Below the pieces are notes generated by a model that saw only the letters and a program-made list of their open reading frames with translations, did no database searches and had not been told where the DNA came from. The position numbers and the translations under genes are program-made. Below are positions 19,861 through 29,115 of a stretch of DNA of 64,000 nucleotides, one piece after another. How positions within the stretch are numbered: the first letter of the stretch is position 1; each line of letters begins with the position of its first letter. Origin of the DNA: Chlorobium phaeovibrioides (lineage in GTDB: Bacteria; Bacteroidota; Chlorobiia; Chlorobiales; Chlorobiaceae); the NCBI RefSeq assembly GCF_003968655.1, contig NZ_RXYK01000004.1, positions 105,442 through 169,441 of the forward strand, read 5' to 3'.

Positions 19861-22160
19861 GGTTGCGCTTTTCTCCCTGTTGCAGTTTTGAGCATGGCCA
19901 GCACTCCTATCGCCGCTATTGTAAGCACGGTTATTTCGCCCAGTGTATCAAGGGCTCTGAAATCCACAAGAATAACATTCACCACATTGAGCCCTTTCCC
20001 CTCCGGCAGGCTTGCGGCTGCAAAATACTCTTTCAGTTCCGTTGAGATGTTGAATGAGGTGGCAAAGAGCACGACCAGGGTCATGAACACTCCGATGCCT
20101 GAAGCTATAACAGCATCCCTTATTCTGTTTGAGGAACGCGAAAGCTTGAGAAATTTAGGAAGTTTCTGCAGCACCAGCACAAACAGGATCACATTCAGCG
20201 TCTCAATGGCGAATGTGGTGAGCGCAACATCGGGCGCACCATAGATGACGAAGATGATGCCTATTGAAAAACCCATGACGCCGAGCGACACAATCGACTT
20301 GAGCCTTGAGGTGGATGTTATCAGAAGGCCGGTGGAAATGATGATGATCAGCCCCAGTGCAGCCTCATAAAAGGTGATTGAATAATCAGGAATGATCGAC
20401 ACCTCTTCGGCTGCTCTGTACAGTGCAAAAGATGCAGGGATGAGAGCCGCGAGAACAATGACTATGGTGTAGTTGCGAAGGTAGCCGTTCTGAAGAATGA
20501 GGGTTTGGAGTTTGGCGAATGAAAGCATCCCTTTGAGTGCGCTTTCGTACCATGAGGAAGGCTTGAAAAGGGCCGGAAGGGAAGAGAAGAAAGAGTATCG
20601 GAGAACAACCGGACGGAGCGCATAGAACAGTCCTCCCAGCAGCAGCGTAACGAAACTCAGGATCAGTACCAGATTGAACCCATGCCATAGGACAATCTTC
20701 AGACTGAGCTCTTCGGAAAGGATGTTTCTGGCAGACTGTTCAAGCATGGCGGAAATGAAAAAGTCCGGGAACAGACCGATGAGCAGTCCCAGAACTGCCA
20801 GAAGTGAGGGCCCGAGAAGCATTTTCAGCGGAGCTTCGTGAGCCTGCCTGGGGGTCTCTTTGGCTTTCCCCAGGAACGGCCGGAACCCAACGAGCAGTGT
20901 TACCATTACAACACAGGCGTTGGCCAGCACTGCTGCACCGATGAGCGGCAGGCCCCAGCGGTCAAGTTCCAGTATGGCCTTATAGACAGTCTCCTTTCCG
21001 ATAAACCCTATCAAAGGGATTACCCCCATCATTGAAAAGGAGGCCAGGGCTGCAGCCGCAGCTGTTACCGGCATGGCTTTGCGCAAGCCGGCGAGTTTGC
21101 CGACATCTCGTGTACCGGTTTCGTGGTCAATCGTCCCGGCAACCAGAAAGAGAGTTCCTTTATAGAGCGAGTGCGCTATGAGATAGATGAAGAACGCCTT
21201 GATGGCAAGCTCTGAACCGATGCCGAGCAGCATCACCAGCGTGCCCAGTACGGAGAGAGTTGAGTACGCGAGCAGTTTCTTCAAGTCCGTTTGCCTGAAT
21301 GCAAGCGTGGCAGTGAAGAGCATGGTCACGGCTCCCGTTATCAGAACGGTGTCCTGCCAGAGAGGCGTACCGCCAATTTCATGGTTGAGTCTGGCTATCA
21401 GGTAGATGCCCGCCTTGACCATGGTTGCCGAATGCAGATAGGCGCTGACAGGGGTGGGCGCCTCCATGGCGTTCGGCAGCCAGAAATGAAATGGAAACTG
21501 TGCGGATTTGGTGAATGCTCCGAGCAGCAGCAGAACAACGATTGCGGGATAGAGTGCACTGCTGGTGATTATCCTGTTCATGTCGTAGAACGAGGAAATT
21601 TCGTAAGTGCCGGTGACGCTTCCAAGAAGAAGAATGCCTGCCAGCAGCGCAAGGCCACCTCCTCCGGTCACGAGCAATGCCTGCAGTGCGGATTTTCGGG
21701 ACGATTCTTTGTGATGGTTGAATCCAATCAGCAGATATGAACTGAAGCTCGTCAGTTCCCAGAATACAAACAGCAGCAGCATGTTGTCGGCGAGAACAAG
21801 GCCGAGCATCGAGGTCATGAAAACGCCGATGTAGAGATAAAACCGCCCGGCATCTCTGTATCCTTTCATGTATGCTCCGGCAAAAAGAAACACTGCCGCG
21901 CCTACAAGCGAGATGATGAGTGCAAAGGTGAGGCTCAGCCCGTCAAGCAGAAAAGAGAAATTGATTCCAAGAGAGGGTACCCAGGGCAGCGATTCCCGCA
22001 CGGAATTTCCGGCAGCAATCTCCGGATACCTTGAAAGAAATCCGAAAAACATATACAGCGGAAACAGCACGGCGATCCAGCCGAAATTTTCCCTGTAGCG
22101 CTTATACAGCACCGGCGCGATCGCAGATGCCAGAAAGCCTGTTGCTATAAGACCAAGCAC
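19857..22160 (-). CDS. mrpA: Mrp antiporter subunit A (MnhA/MrpA)
   Basis: A 767-residue subunit and first gene of the seven-gene Mrp operon. The N-terminal two-thirds resembles complex I NuoL, with [18 protein letters not shown] (about 133) and [28 protein letters not shown] (about 216; shown in part as [16 protein letters not shown]). The C-terminal part has the MrpA-specific domains ending with [15 protein letters not shown]. The complex exchanges cytoplasmic Na+ for protons, which helps pH and sodium homeostasis in alkaline or saline sulfidic water. The start is a GTG; no in-frame ATG is near. The operon is transcribed toward lower coordinates and has no internal gaps. Confidence 0.95.
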   Translation of the reverse strand: MLGLIATGFLASAIAPVLYKRYRENFGWIAVLFPLYMFFGFLSRYPEIAAGNSVRESLPWVPSLGINFSFLLDGLSLTFALIISLVGAAVFLFAGAYMKGYRDAGRFYLYIGVFMTSMLGLVLADNMLLLFVFWELTSFSSYLLIGFNHHKESSRKSALQALLVTGGGGLALLAGILLLGSVTGTYEISSFYDMNRIITSSALYPAIVVLLLLGAFTKSAQFPFHFWLPNAMEAPTPVSAYLHSATMVKAGIYLIARLNHEIGGTPLWQDTVLITGAVTMLFTATLAFRQTDLKKLLAYSTLSVLGTLVMLLGIGSELAIKAFFIYLIAHSLYKGTLFLVAGTIDHETGTRDVGKLAGLRKAMPVTAAAAALASFSMMGVIPLIGFIGKETVYKAILELDRWGLPLIGAAVLANACVVMVTLLVGFRPFLGKAKETPRQAHEAPLKMLLGPSLLAVLGLLIGLFPDFFISAMLEQSARNILSEELSLKIVLWHGFNLVLILSFVTLLLGGLFYALRPVVLRYSFFSSLPALFKPSSWYESALKGMLSFAKLQTLILQNGYLRNYTIVIVLAALIPASFALYRAAEEVSIIPDYSITFYEAALGLIIIISTGLLITSTSRLKSIVSLGVMGFSIGIIFVIYGAPDVALTTFAIETLNVILFVLVLQKLPKFLKLSRSSNRIRDAVIASGIGVFMTLVVLFATSFNISTELKEYFAAASLPEGKGLNVVNVILVDFRALDTLGEITVLTIAAIGVLAMLKTATGRKAQP

Positions 22161-22460
22161 ATCATTATGTTCCGGTTAATGAAATCCATTCAACCCGGGC
22201 AGAGAGAGCCCCCGGCCTTCAGGCTGTTCCCTCTCTTCCCGGTTCTCCTGGTCATACACACAGAAGAGGTCATCAAGAAAGAGCTCTTTTTTGCAACCGC
22301 CTTATGGCGGTCAGTGGCAGAGGACTCCAACGGTAGATTGGATCGGGTGGCAACTGTGGCAATATAGTAATAATGAGCAGGTATAGTGAAGTTCAGAGGC
22401 ATCACGGGGTGATATCTTCGGGTCAATGGCTGCTGTGTGGGGAGTATGCCCGATTGCAGG

Positions 22461-22886
22461 CTATCCGTTGAAGTCCGCCCAGTTGTTGGGTGTTTCGTAC
22501 CATCGGAGGTTGGTGAGGGTGACGGCTTCGGGGAGATGGTTTTTGATTTGGCCGAATGCCCATTTGGCCAGGAATTCGGCGGTGGGGGGTTCGTCGGTGA
22601 CGAGGACGCGGGTGTTGCGCTTCAGTATGAACTCAAGGTCTTCGTGGTCATCTTTCCAGACGGCGAACCCGTGGTCGAGCTTGTTGTGGATGCGTTCCAC
22701 CATGATGTCTTTGAGGAACTTGAAATCCATGACCATACCTTCCCGGCTGTCGCCTGTTTCAGCGACAACCGGGCCTTCAACGGTGGCTACAATCACTCCA
22801 CGATGGCCGTGCAGCTGGTTGCAGAATGAATAGTGGTTCGGCAGTGTGTGGCCGTAATCAATCTCGATTTTGCGTGATATCTGCAT
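22461..22886 (-). CDS. queD: 6-pyruvoyl tetrahydropterin synthase / QueD-family protein
   Basis: A 141-residue T-fold enzyme. The zinc ligands are His13, His26 and His28, and the CxxxHGH motif (Cys22) gives the catalytic cysteine. The middle GMVMDFKFLK and the C-terminal LRWYETPNNWADF fit the QueD group. QueD makes 6-carboxytetrahydropterin from dihydroneopterin triphosphate in queuosine synthesis; a tgt gene lies at 56.0-57.1 kb in this window. A pterin-synthesis role (PTPS proper) is the alternative, since green sulfur bacteria also make pterins. No preQ1-type leader was found. Not linked in an operon to neighbours. Confidence 0.88.
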   Translation of the reverse strand: MQISRKIEIDYGHTLPNHYSFCNQLHGHRGVIVATVEGPVVAETGDSREGMVMDFKFLKDIMVERIHNKLDHGFAVWKDDHEDLEFILKRNTRVLVTDEPPTAEFLAKWAFGQIKNHLPEAVTLTNLRWYETPNNWADFNG

Positions 22887-22988
22887 TGCTTTGCAAAAGT
22901 GTTGTTGCCGGTTGGGGTTGGTACTACAGCAAGCAAAGTGTACGCAAAAAAAACCGCTTTCAAAAGCAGGTGAGATGCAGCCTCTTTC

Positions 22989-23606
22989 TCATGCATAGGA
23001 TTGAATTGCCTCTCCTTCCTCAAAGTGCTCCCGGAGTGAAGTTATGCTGATTTCCTGGCTGAAACGGAGCTGGTAGTGGGGTCTGTCGGGGAAGCTTTTC
23101 CAGTGCCCTCCCCACTCAATGTCGGGCGTCAGTCCGATTCGTGCGGCTTCGTCATAGTCATCTCTCCCTGTGACATACCCTCCTTCTGCAGTGAAGATCC
23201 CGATGTCCCAGGCAATGCCGAAATTGTGGTTGCTGCGACCTCCTCTGGCATTGGTGACGCGTGGGCCCGGGTTGCCGTAACGGCCACGGCGGAAGAGTTC
23301 GTCCTGTTCTTTGTAGGTACGGGTACCGGAAATCACCCGTACCCTCATCCCTCCTTGCAGAACTCTGGTGAGAAAGATGCGGCACAGGCGCTGTGCTCTG
23401 AGGGAGAGTGTGCAGATGTTCTGTTCGGATCGGGTGTCGAATGCGCCCAGCTCTTTGGTTATTGCTGCCGTACGCAGGCTGAATTCCTGGTAGGCCCGTT
23501 CGGTTATGGGGCCCCAGAGTCCGTCAAGTGCACCGAGGTAGAGCCGTTCTGCGGCAAGGAGCCGCTGGGTGAAGAGTACATCGTTATGGAAATGGACAAA
23601 ACTCAT
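22989..23606 (-). CDS. M15-family peptidase with N-terminal peptidoglycan-binding-like segment
   Basis: A 205-residue zinc peptidase of the M15 (VanY / L-Ala-D-Glu endopeptidase) clan. Counting from the upstream ATG at 23618, the zinc and catalytic residues are His131 and Asp138 (SNHNFGIAWDIG), Glu168 (DIEWGGHW) and His181 (DRPHYQL). Residues 18-46 (LLAAERLYLGALDGLWGP then TERAYQEF) resemble one PG_binding_1 unit, so it likely cuts peptidoglycan peptides. I chose the ATG at 23606 because GGAGG lies six nt upstream. No signal peptide is visible, so export is unexplained; phage-endolysin ancestry is one explanation, though no phage genes are near. Confidence 0.82.
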   Translation of the reverse strand: MSFVHFHNDVLFTQRLLAAERLYLGALDGLWGPITERAYQEFSLRTAAITKELGAFDTRSEQNICTLSLRAQRLCRIFLTRVLQGGMRVRVISGTRTYKEQDELFRRGRYGNPGPRVTNARGGRSNHNFGIAWDIGIFTAEGGYVTGRDDYDEAARIGLTPDIEWGGHWKSFPDRPHYQLRFSQEISITSLREHFEEGEAIQSYA

Positions 23607-23961
23607 CGCTGCCTCCATTTTTTATGTGAAAGGGGGGGTAACTGCAATGTAGCTCAATAGACCAAGCTGTTTGGCCTCTTCTTGCTGTTTTTCTGTTGTT
23701 GTATCAATACCTCTGCAGATCAGGTAATGAAGTTCCGAAATTGCAGGGATGATCGCAGAAAAAAAAGAGAATTGGCAGAGCTGCAGAAACTTCGTAAAAT
23801 GAACCGGTCGGCATCTTAAACAACCCTGAGCGGGCTGGAGTGTCTTGAAACGCTATTTTATTTGAACATTTTACGGAGCAGTTTGTTTGTATGTTGTAAC
23901 TGGTTTATTGGACTTCATTTTTTAATGTTTTTCTTGCGGCGGGGAGCCGTTTTCAAGTGTT
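23607..23961. other. Divergent intergenic region (M15 peptidase / cysE)
   Basis: This 355-nt region between divergent genes should contain both promoters. I see AT-rich stretches (23855-23940) but no confident -35/-10 pair, no hairpin terminator and no RNA gene. Confidence 0.4.
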
Positions 23962-24804
23962 ATGGATATAGATGTAGGGAAGGTGTGGGATAGAATAGTG
24001 TCGGAGGCTGCGGTTGAGTGCCGTCGCGATCCTGACATCAGCATGTTTCTGGAGCAGCATATCATGCAGTTTGATGATTTTGCTTCTTCGCTGGCGATGC
24101 TTCTTGCTGTGAAGCTGGGCTCGAAGCATTTTCCGCCTCCTGTCCTGCAGGGGCTGATTGAGGACTTTTATCGCCAGTGTCCGGACAGAGTTGCCTGGGC
24201 TGCGTATGACTTGGTGGCAACCCAGCAGCGCGATCCGGCTGCGGTCTATTATTTTGAAATCATGCTGTTTCTGAAGGGGTACCAGGCGCTTCAGGCCTAT
24301 CGTCTGGCGCACTGGTTGTGGAAGAATGGCCGCAAGACCATGGCGTATTTCATCCAGAACAGGATGTCGGAGGTGTTTGCGGTCGACATCCATCCGGCAG
24401 CGGTGATAGGCAAAGGCATTCTGCTTGATCATGCCACGAGCCTTGTGATTGGTGAAACGGCTGTTGTGGACGATAATGTGTCGCTGCTTCATGAGGTGAC
24501 TCTTGGCGGTACGGGCAAGGAGACGGGCGACCGTCACCCGAAGGTGCACAAGTCGGTGCTGATAGGGGCAGGGGCGAAGATACTTGGTAATGTGGTGATA
24601 GGGGAGGGTGCGAAGGTCGGTGCGGGAAGCGTTGTGCTGGAGGATGTGCCTCCGCATTACACGGTTGCCGGTGTGCCTGCTGAGATTGTTGGGCGGACGG
24701 AGAGTGCTGAGCCTTCACTTGATATGAACCAGCGCCTTGTTGGCAGGTACAACCAGGCGGATGAGGATCAGCCGGAGAAGGCAGAGCGTACCGCTTCACG
24801 GTAA
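23962..24804 (+). CDS. cysE: Serine O-acetyltransferase CysE
   Basis: A 280-residue enzyme that acetylates serine with acetyl-CoA, the first step of cysteine synthesis; in a sulfide oxidiser, O-acetylserine is then sulfhydrylated directly. The N-terminal helical SATase domain spans about residues 1-135 (CPDRVAWAAYDLVATQQRDP). The left-handed beta-helix follows with DIHPAAVIGKGILLDHA, the catalytic-loop HEVTLGGTGK, and GDRHPKVHKSVLIGAGA. The last about 30 residues are hydrophilic, and overlap the convergent aroC by 37 nt. No strong ribosome binding site precedes the ATG. Confidence 0.95.
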   Translation: MDIDVGKVWDRIVSEAAVECRRDPDISMFLEQHIMQFDDFASSLAMLLAVKLGSKHFPPPVLQGLIEDFYRQCPDRVAWAAYDLVATQQRDPAAVYYFEIMLFLKGYQALQAYRLAHWLWKNGRKTMAYFIQNRMSEVFAVDIHPAAVIGKGILLDHATSLVIGETAVVDDNVSLLHEVTLGGTGKETGDRHPKVHKSVLIGAGAKILGNVVIGEGAKVGAGSVVLEDVPPHYTVAGVPAEIVGRTESAEPSLDMNQRLVGRYNQADEDQPEKAERTASR

Positions 24805-25961
24805 TGGTTCAGGCGATTGCGGATTTCTTCAAGATGGTCTCCGCCGAACTTTTCAAAGAGGGCGTTGGCAATGACGGGAGCCACAACAGCTTCGGCCACA
24901 ACGCCAGCTGCTGGTACAGCGCAGGTGTCACTTCGTTCAAATCGTGAAAGGACTGGCTGAAGCGTTGCGAGGTCAAAGGACTGCAGGGGCGACTGCATGG
25001 ATGAGATTGGTTTCATTGCGGCCCGGATGTGTATGGTTTCTCCGCTCGACATGCTCCCCTCTATTCCTCCCGATCTGTTGGTCGGCCGTTCTACCCCTTC
25101 TCCTTTGACCAGATGCAGTGCGTCGTGCACCTCGGATCCCGGTTTGCGGGCATTCTCGAAAGCAGGGCCGATTTCCACCCCTTTTATTGCCTGTATTGCC
25201 ATGACGGCTGCGGCAAGCTGGCTGTCGAGCCTTCTGTCGTGCTGCACATAGCTGCCGAGGCCGACGGGCACACCGGTGATGTAGATTTCAATGATGCCTC
25301 CAAGGGTGTCGCCCCTCTCTTTAGCCAGGTCTATGGCGGCTATTGCATCTTCTTCAGCTTTTTTCCCCAGCATGCGAACTTCAGAGCGGTCGGCTGCACC
25401 TGCAAGGCACTCCGCACCTTTTTCAAGCAGTGCGGATATGGTTTTGTCCGATCCGGTGTCGGTTACGGGGCCTATCGAGGAGATGCGGCTGCCGATTTCT
25501 ATACCGAGCTGACAGAGAAATGTGCGGGCGAGTGAGCCTGCCGCAACCCGTGCTGCGGTTTCGCGTGCAGAGGAGCGGTCGATGACGGGCCGGATGTCGT
25601 TGAAGCCGTATTTGATACGGCCGGCAAGGTCGGCGTGTCCGGGGCGAGGTATGGTGATTTTTTCGGTGGTCGCTTCGTGTGACTCGAACTGTGCCATCTT
25701 GTCGGTCCAGTTTTCCCAGTCGCGGTTCCGGATGACGAGGGCAATCGGGGAGCCGATGGTTTTGCCGAAGCGGATGCCGGAGAGCACCTCGGCACTGTCC
25801 TGTTCTATTTTCATGCGCCCCCCGCGGCCGTAGCCCTGCTGGCGGCGCCGTAGCTGGAGGTCAATTTCTTCCCGGCTGACGGCTACGCCGGCCGGCATGC
25901 CTTCAATGATGGCCGAGAGTGCGGGGCCGTGTGATTCTCCTGCGGTAAAGTATCGTATCAT
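24768..25961 (-). CDS. aroC: Chorismate synthase AroC
   Basis: A 397-residue enzyme that converts 5-enolpyruvylshikimate 3-phosphate to chorismate using reduced FMN, the last common step of aromatic amino acid synthesis. Family signatures are seen: GESHGPALSAIIEGMPAG at the N-terminus, RPGHADLAGRIKYG, RSSARETAARVAAGSLA, and SNRSGG-like TNRSGGIEGSMSSGE. The length is within the family's longer (Bacteroidetes/Firmicutes-like) group. The gene ends inside the cysE 3' end. Other shikimate genes (aroB, aroK) are at 52.9-54.6 kb. Confidence 0.97.
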   Translation of the reverse strand: MIRYFTAGESHGPALSAIIEGMPAGVAVSREEIDLQLRRRQQGYGRGGRMKIEQDSAEVLSGIRFGKTIGSPIALVIRNRDWENWTDKMAQFESHEATTEKITIPRPGHADLAGRIKYGFNDIRPVIDRSSARETAARVAAGSLARTFLCQLGIEIGSRISSIGPVTDTGSDKTISALLEKGAECLAGAADRSEVRMLGKKAEEDAIAAIDLAKERGDTLGGIIEIYITGVPVGLGSYVQHDRRLDSQLAAAVMAIQAIKGVEIGPAFENARKPGSEVHDALHLVKGEGVERPTNRSGGIEGSMSSGETIHIRAAMKPISSMQSPLQSFDLATLQPVLSRFERSDTCAVPAAGVVAEAVVAPVIANALFEKFGGDHLEEIRNRLNHYREAVRSAFSG

Positions 25962-25984
25962 GTCTCAGTCGAGGTTCCTTTATG

Positions 25985-26032
25985 AAAAAGCCCGGCCGGG
26001 TGTTGTTCTTCACTTCCGGCCGGGCTTCTTTT
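25985..26032 (-). terminator. Strong hairpin terminator after hemB
   Basis: A 12-bp GC-rich stem (AAGCCCGGCCGG with its complement CCGGCCGGGCTT) encloses a 16-nt loop. On the minus strand it ends in TTTTT; on the plus strand in a longer T-run. It lies between the hemB stop and the aroC start, both on the minus strand, so it should end the hemB transcript. Confidence 0.85.
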
Positions 26033-26067
26033 TTTTGTCTCTTGTTCGTTCTTCTTCTTTCCAGCTG

Positions 26068-27081
<1,014 letters not shown>

Positions 27082-27117
27082 TCACTGAAAATAAGAAAAT
27101 CCGGAACAAAGGGGAAG

Positions 27118-27141
27118 TGCCGGCAGGAAAAACTGCCGGCA
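27118..27141 (-). terminator. Hairpin after the decarboxylase operon
   Basis: A perfect 9-bp stem (TGCCGGCAG with CTGCCGGCA) has a 6-nt loop, 48 nt after the mmdB stop on the minus strand. The sequence after it (CTTCCCCTTTG) is only modestly T-rich, so termination may be partial and hemB could receive read-through. Confidence 0.6.
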
Positions 27142-27188
27142 TTATTGCGTGTTCGGGGCTATTGTGTTCAGAGGAAGGGGGCCTCTTT

Positions 27189-28325
27189 TTACATGAGGAA
27201 GCTGAGCATGATGCCGGCTGCGACGGCTGAGCCGATGACTCCTGCAACATTGGGGGCCATGGCGTGCATGAGCAGGTGGTTGTTCGGGTCGGCCTTGAGC
27301 CCTTCGGTCTGCGCAACGCGAGCGCTGTCGGGGACGGCCGAGACTCCTGCGGCTCCTATCAGGGGGTTGATTCTGTTCTCGCCCTTGAGGAAACGGTTCA
27401 TGAGTTTGGCAAACAGGATTCCGCCGGCGGTGGAAATCATGAAGGAGAGGGCGCCGAGGACGAAGATGAGTATCGACTGTGGCGTGAGGAATGTGGTTGC
27501 CTGGGTGGAGGCTCCAACGGTCAGGCCGAGAATGATGGTGACGCTGTCGATCATGGCGTTTCTTGCCGTATCGGCGAGGCGCTTGGTGACCATTGACTCT
27601 TTGAGCAGGTTGCCGAAGAAGAGCATGCCGAGCAGGGGAAGCGACCCGGGGGCTATGAATCCGGTGAGGAGAAGGCCTGCAATGGGAAAGATGACCTTTT
27701 CCTGTTTGGATACTGCACGCGGCGGTTTCATCCTGATTTTGCGCTCTTCAGGCGTGGTGAGGAGGCGCATGATGGGTGGCTGGATGACGGGGACAAGCGC
27801 CATGTAGGAGTATGCTGCAATGGCTATGGAGCCTATGAGATGCGGTGCGAGGCGCGAGGAAATGAAGATGGCTGTTGGGCCGTCAGCTCCGCCGATGATG
27901 CCTATCGATGCAGCTTCTGGGTTGCCGAACCCGAGAGCAAGAGCACCCAGATAGGTGAGGAAAATGCCGATCTGCGCGGCTGCTCCGAGAAGGATGAGTT
28001 TCGGGTTGGAGAGCAGGGTACTGAAGTCGGTCATGGCGCCGATGCCGAGGAATATGAGCGGCGGAAAAATGCCTTTGAGCACCCCCTGGTAGAGATAGTT
28101 CATGACGCTGCCCTGTTCATAGATGCCGAGCTGCAGGCCTGCGTTTTCCAGAAAGGGAGTGTTGCCGATGAGTATGCCGAATCCGATAGGGACGAGCAGG
28201 AGCGGTTCGTACTCGTGGCGGATGGCGAGGTAGATGAACAGGAGGCCGATAAGCACCATCAGGACATGTCCCGGGGTGACATTGGCGAAGCCTGAATATT
28301 CAAAAAAGCGGAGGATTCCTTGCAT
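27189..28325 (-). CDS. mmdB: Na+-translocating decarboxylase beta subunit (OadB/MmdB)
   Basis: A 378-residue membrane protein that decarboxylates carboxybiotin and couples this to Na+ export. Signature stretches are GIGAMTDFSTLLSNPKL (about 96), GIIGGADGPTAIFISSRLAPHL (about 147; part: GGADGPTAIF) with the Na+-site aspartate, and LLMHAMAPNVAGVIGSAVAAG at the C-terminus. About ten or more TM segments are visible. It is the last of four genes whose first encodes a carboxyltransferase. OadB and MmdB cannot be told apart by this subunit alone; the alpha subunit decides. Confidence 0.95.
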   Translation of the reverse strand: MQGILRFFEYSGFANVTPGHVLMVLIGLLFIYLAIRHEYEPLLLVPIGFGILIGNTPFLENAGLQLGIYEQGSVMNYLYQGVLKGIFPPLIFLGIGAMTDFSTLLSNPKLILLGAAAQIGIFLTYLGALALGFGNPEAASIGIIGGADGPTAIFISSRLAPHLIGSIAIAAYSYMALVPVIQPPIMRLLTTPEERKIRMKPPRAVSKQEKVIFPIAGLLLTGFIAPGSLPLLGMLFFGNLLKESMVTKRLADTARNAMIDSVTIILGLTVGASTQATTFLTPQSILIFVLGALSFMISTAGGILFAKLMNRFLKGENRINPLIGAAGVSAVPDSARVAQTEGLKADPNNHLLMHAMAPNVAGVIGSAVAAGIMLSFLM

Positions 28326-28333
28326 GGTGATGG

Positions 28334-28753
28334 TTAATCTATTTCAAGCAGTGTGTCGCCCTGCAGGACGGTGTCGCCTTCGTTGACCTTGATGGTTTTG
28401 ATGGTGCCGTCTTTTTCGGCAAGGATGTTGTTTTCCATTTTCATGGCTTCAAGAACCATGAGCGGCTGTTCGCGTTTTACCGTGGCTCCGGGGGCAACCA
28501 TGACTTTGAGTATGGTTCCGGGCAGAGGGGCTTTGACAAGACTGACGCCGGTGCTGCTCATCGGTGCTGGTGCCTTTGCCGGTGTGGTCGGTGCTGAACG
28601 GACCAGTTTTGGAGTGGCGGGAGCTTTCATCTCTTTGCCCAGTTCCACCTGGTAGGATGTTCCGTTGACTTCAATTTCGGCGATGTTTTCCTCGATTGAC
28701 TTGATGTCAACGCTGTACTTGTTGCCGGTTATGGTGAAGGAGTATTGCCTCAT
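28334..28753 (-). CDS. mmdC: Biotin carboxyl carrier subunit of the decarboxylase
   Basis: A 139-residue carrier protein. The biotinylation motif EAMKMEN has Lys105 as the attachment site, within a lipoyl/biotinyl domain (about 72-139: VKAPLPGTILKVMVAPGA to GDTLLEID). Residues 45-68 form an Ala/Pro-rich hinge. It shuttles the CO2 unit from MmdA to MmdB. Its start overlaps the gamma-subunit gene by 4 nt, and mmdB starts 8 nt after its stop. Confidence 0.93.
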   Translation of the reverse strand: MRQYSFTITGNKYSVDIKSIEENIAEIEVNGTSYQVELGKEMKAPATPKLVRSAPTTPAKAPAPMSSTGVSLVKAPLPGTILKVMVAPGATVKREQPLMVLEAMKMENNILAEKDGTIKTIKVNEGDTVLQGDTLLEID

Positions 28754-29115
28754 CGCTGCGCGCCTTTGAAGTTGATGACATTATAGATTTTCGAATTCCA
28801 CGGGGAGTAGGTTTTTGCCGCTTTCTTGATGGTGAGAATGGCGGTTTCCTGATCGTGAAGTTCGCTGAAATAGAGTGAGAGTGCCATTGCTATTGCAGCG
28901 TTGACCTCTCCACTCTGTGTGGGGGCATGGTGAGCCCCGTGAGTTGCATGCCCTTCCGGGTCAGGCTGTTTCTTGAGGCGGAAGTCGAGCACCTTCGGCA
29001 TGATGCTGAAGATGAAGTAGAGCAGTATCAGGGAGAAAAAGACGACACCGTAGCCGGTTGCGGCAAGGGTGAGGTGCTCCGGCTGAATTGCGGAAAAATT
29101 AAATGGGTTGCTCAA
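28750..29115 (-). CDS. mmdD: Sodium pump decarboxylase gamma/delta subunit (OadG family)
   Basis: A 121-residue protein with one N-terminal TM segment (about 15-36), a charged and His-containing linker, and a C-terminal half (INAAIAMALSLYFSELHDQE and SPWNSKIYNV) usual for OadG-type subunits fused to the tail seen in MmdD. It anchors the soluble carboxyltransferase to the membrane subunit. Overlaps with mmdA and mmdC are 4 nt each. Confidence 0.85.
   Translation of the reverse strand: MSNPFNFSAIQPEHLTLAATGYGVVFFSLILLYFIFSIMPKVLDFRLKKQPDPEGHATHGAHHAPTQSGEVNAAIAMALSLYFSELHDQETAILTIKKAAKTYSPWNSKIYNVINFKGAQR

Noticed and set aside
22296..22311. ACCGCC-TTAT-GGCGGT hairpin between mrpA and queD
   Set aside because: A good 6-bp stem, but neither strand has a T-tract after it, so it is not a terminator; no other role is visible.
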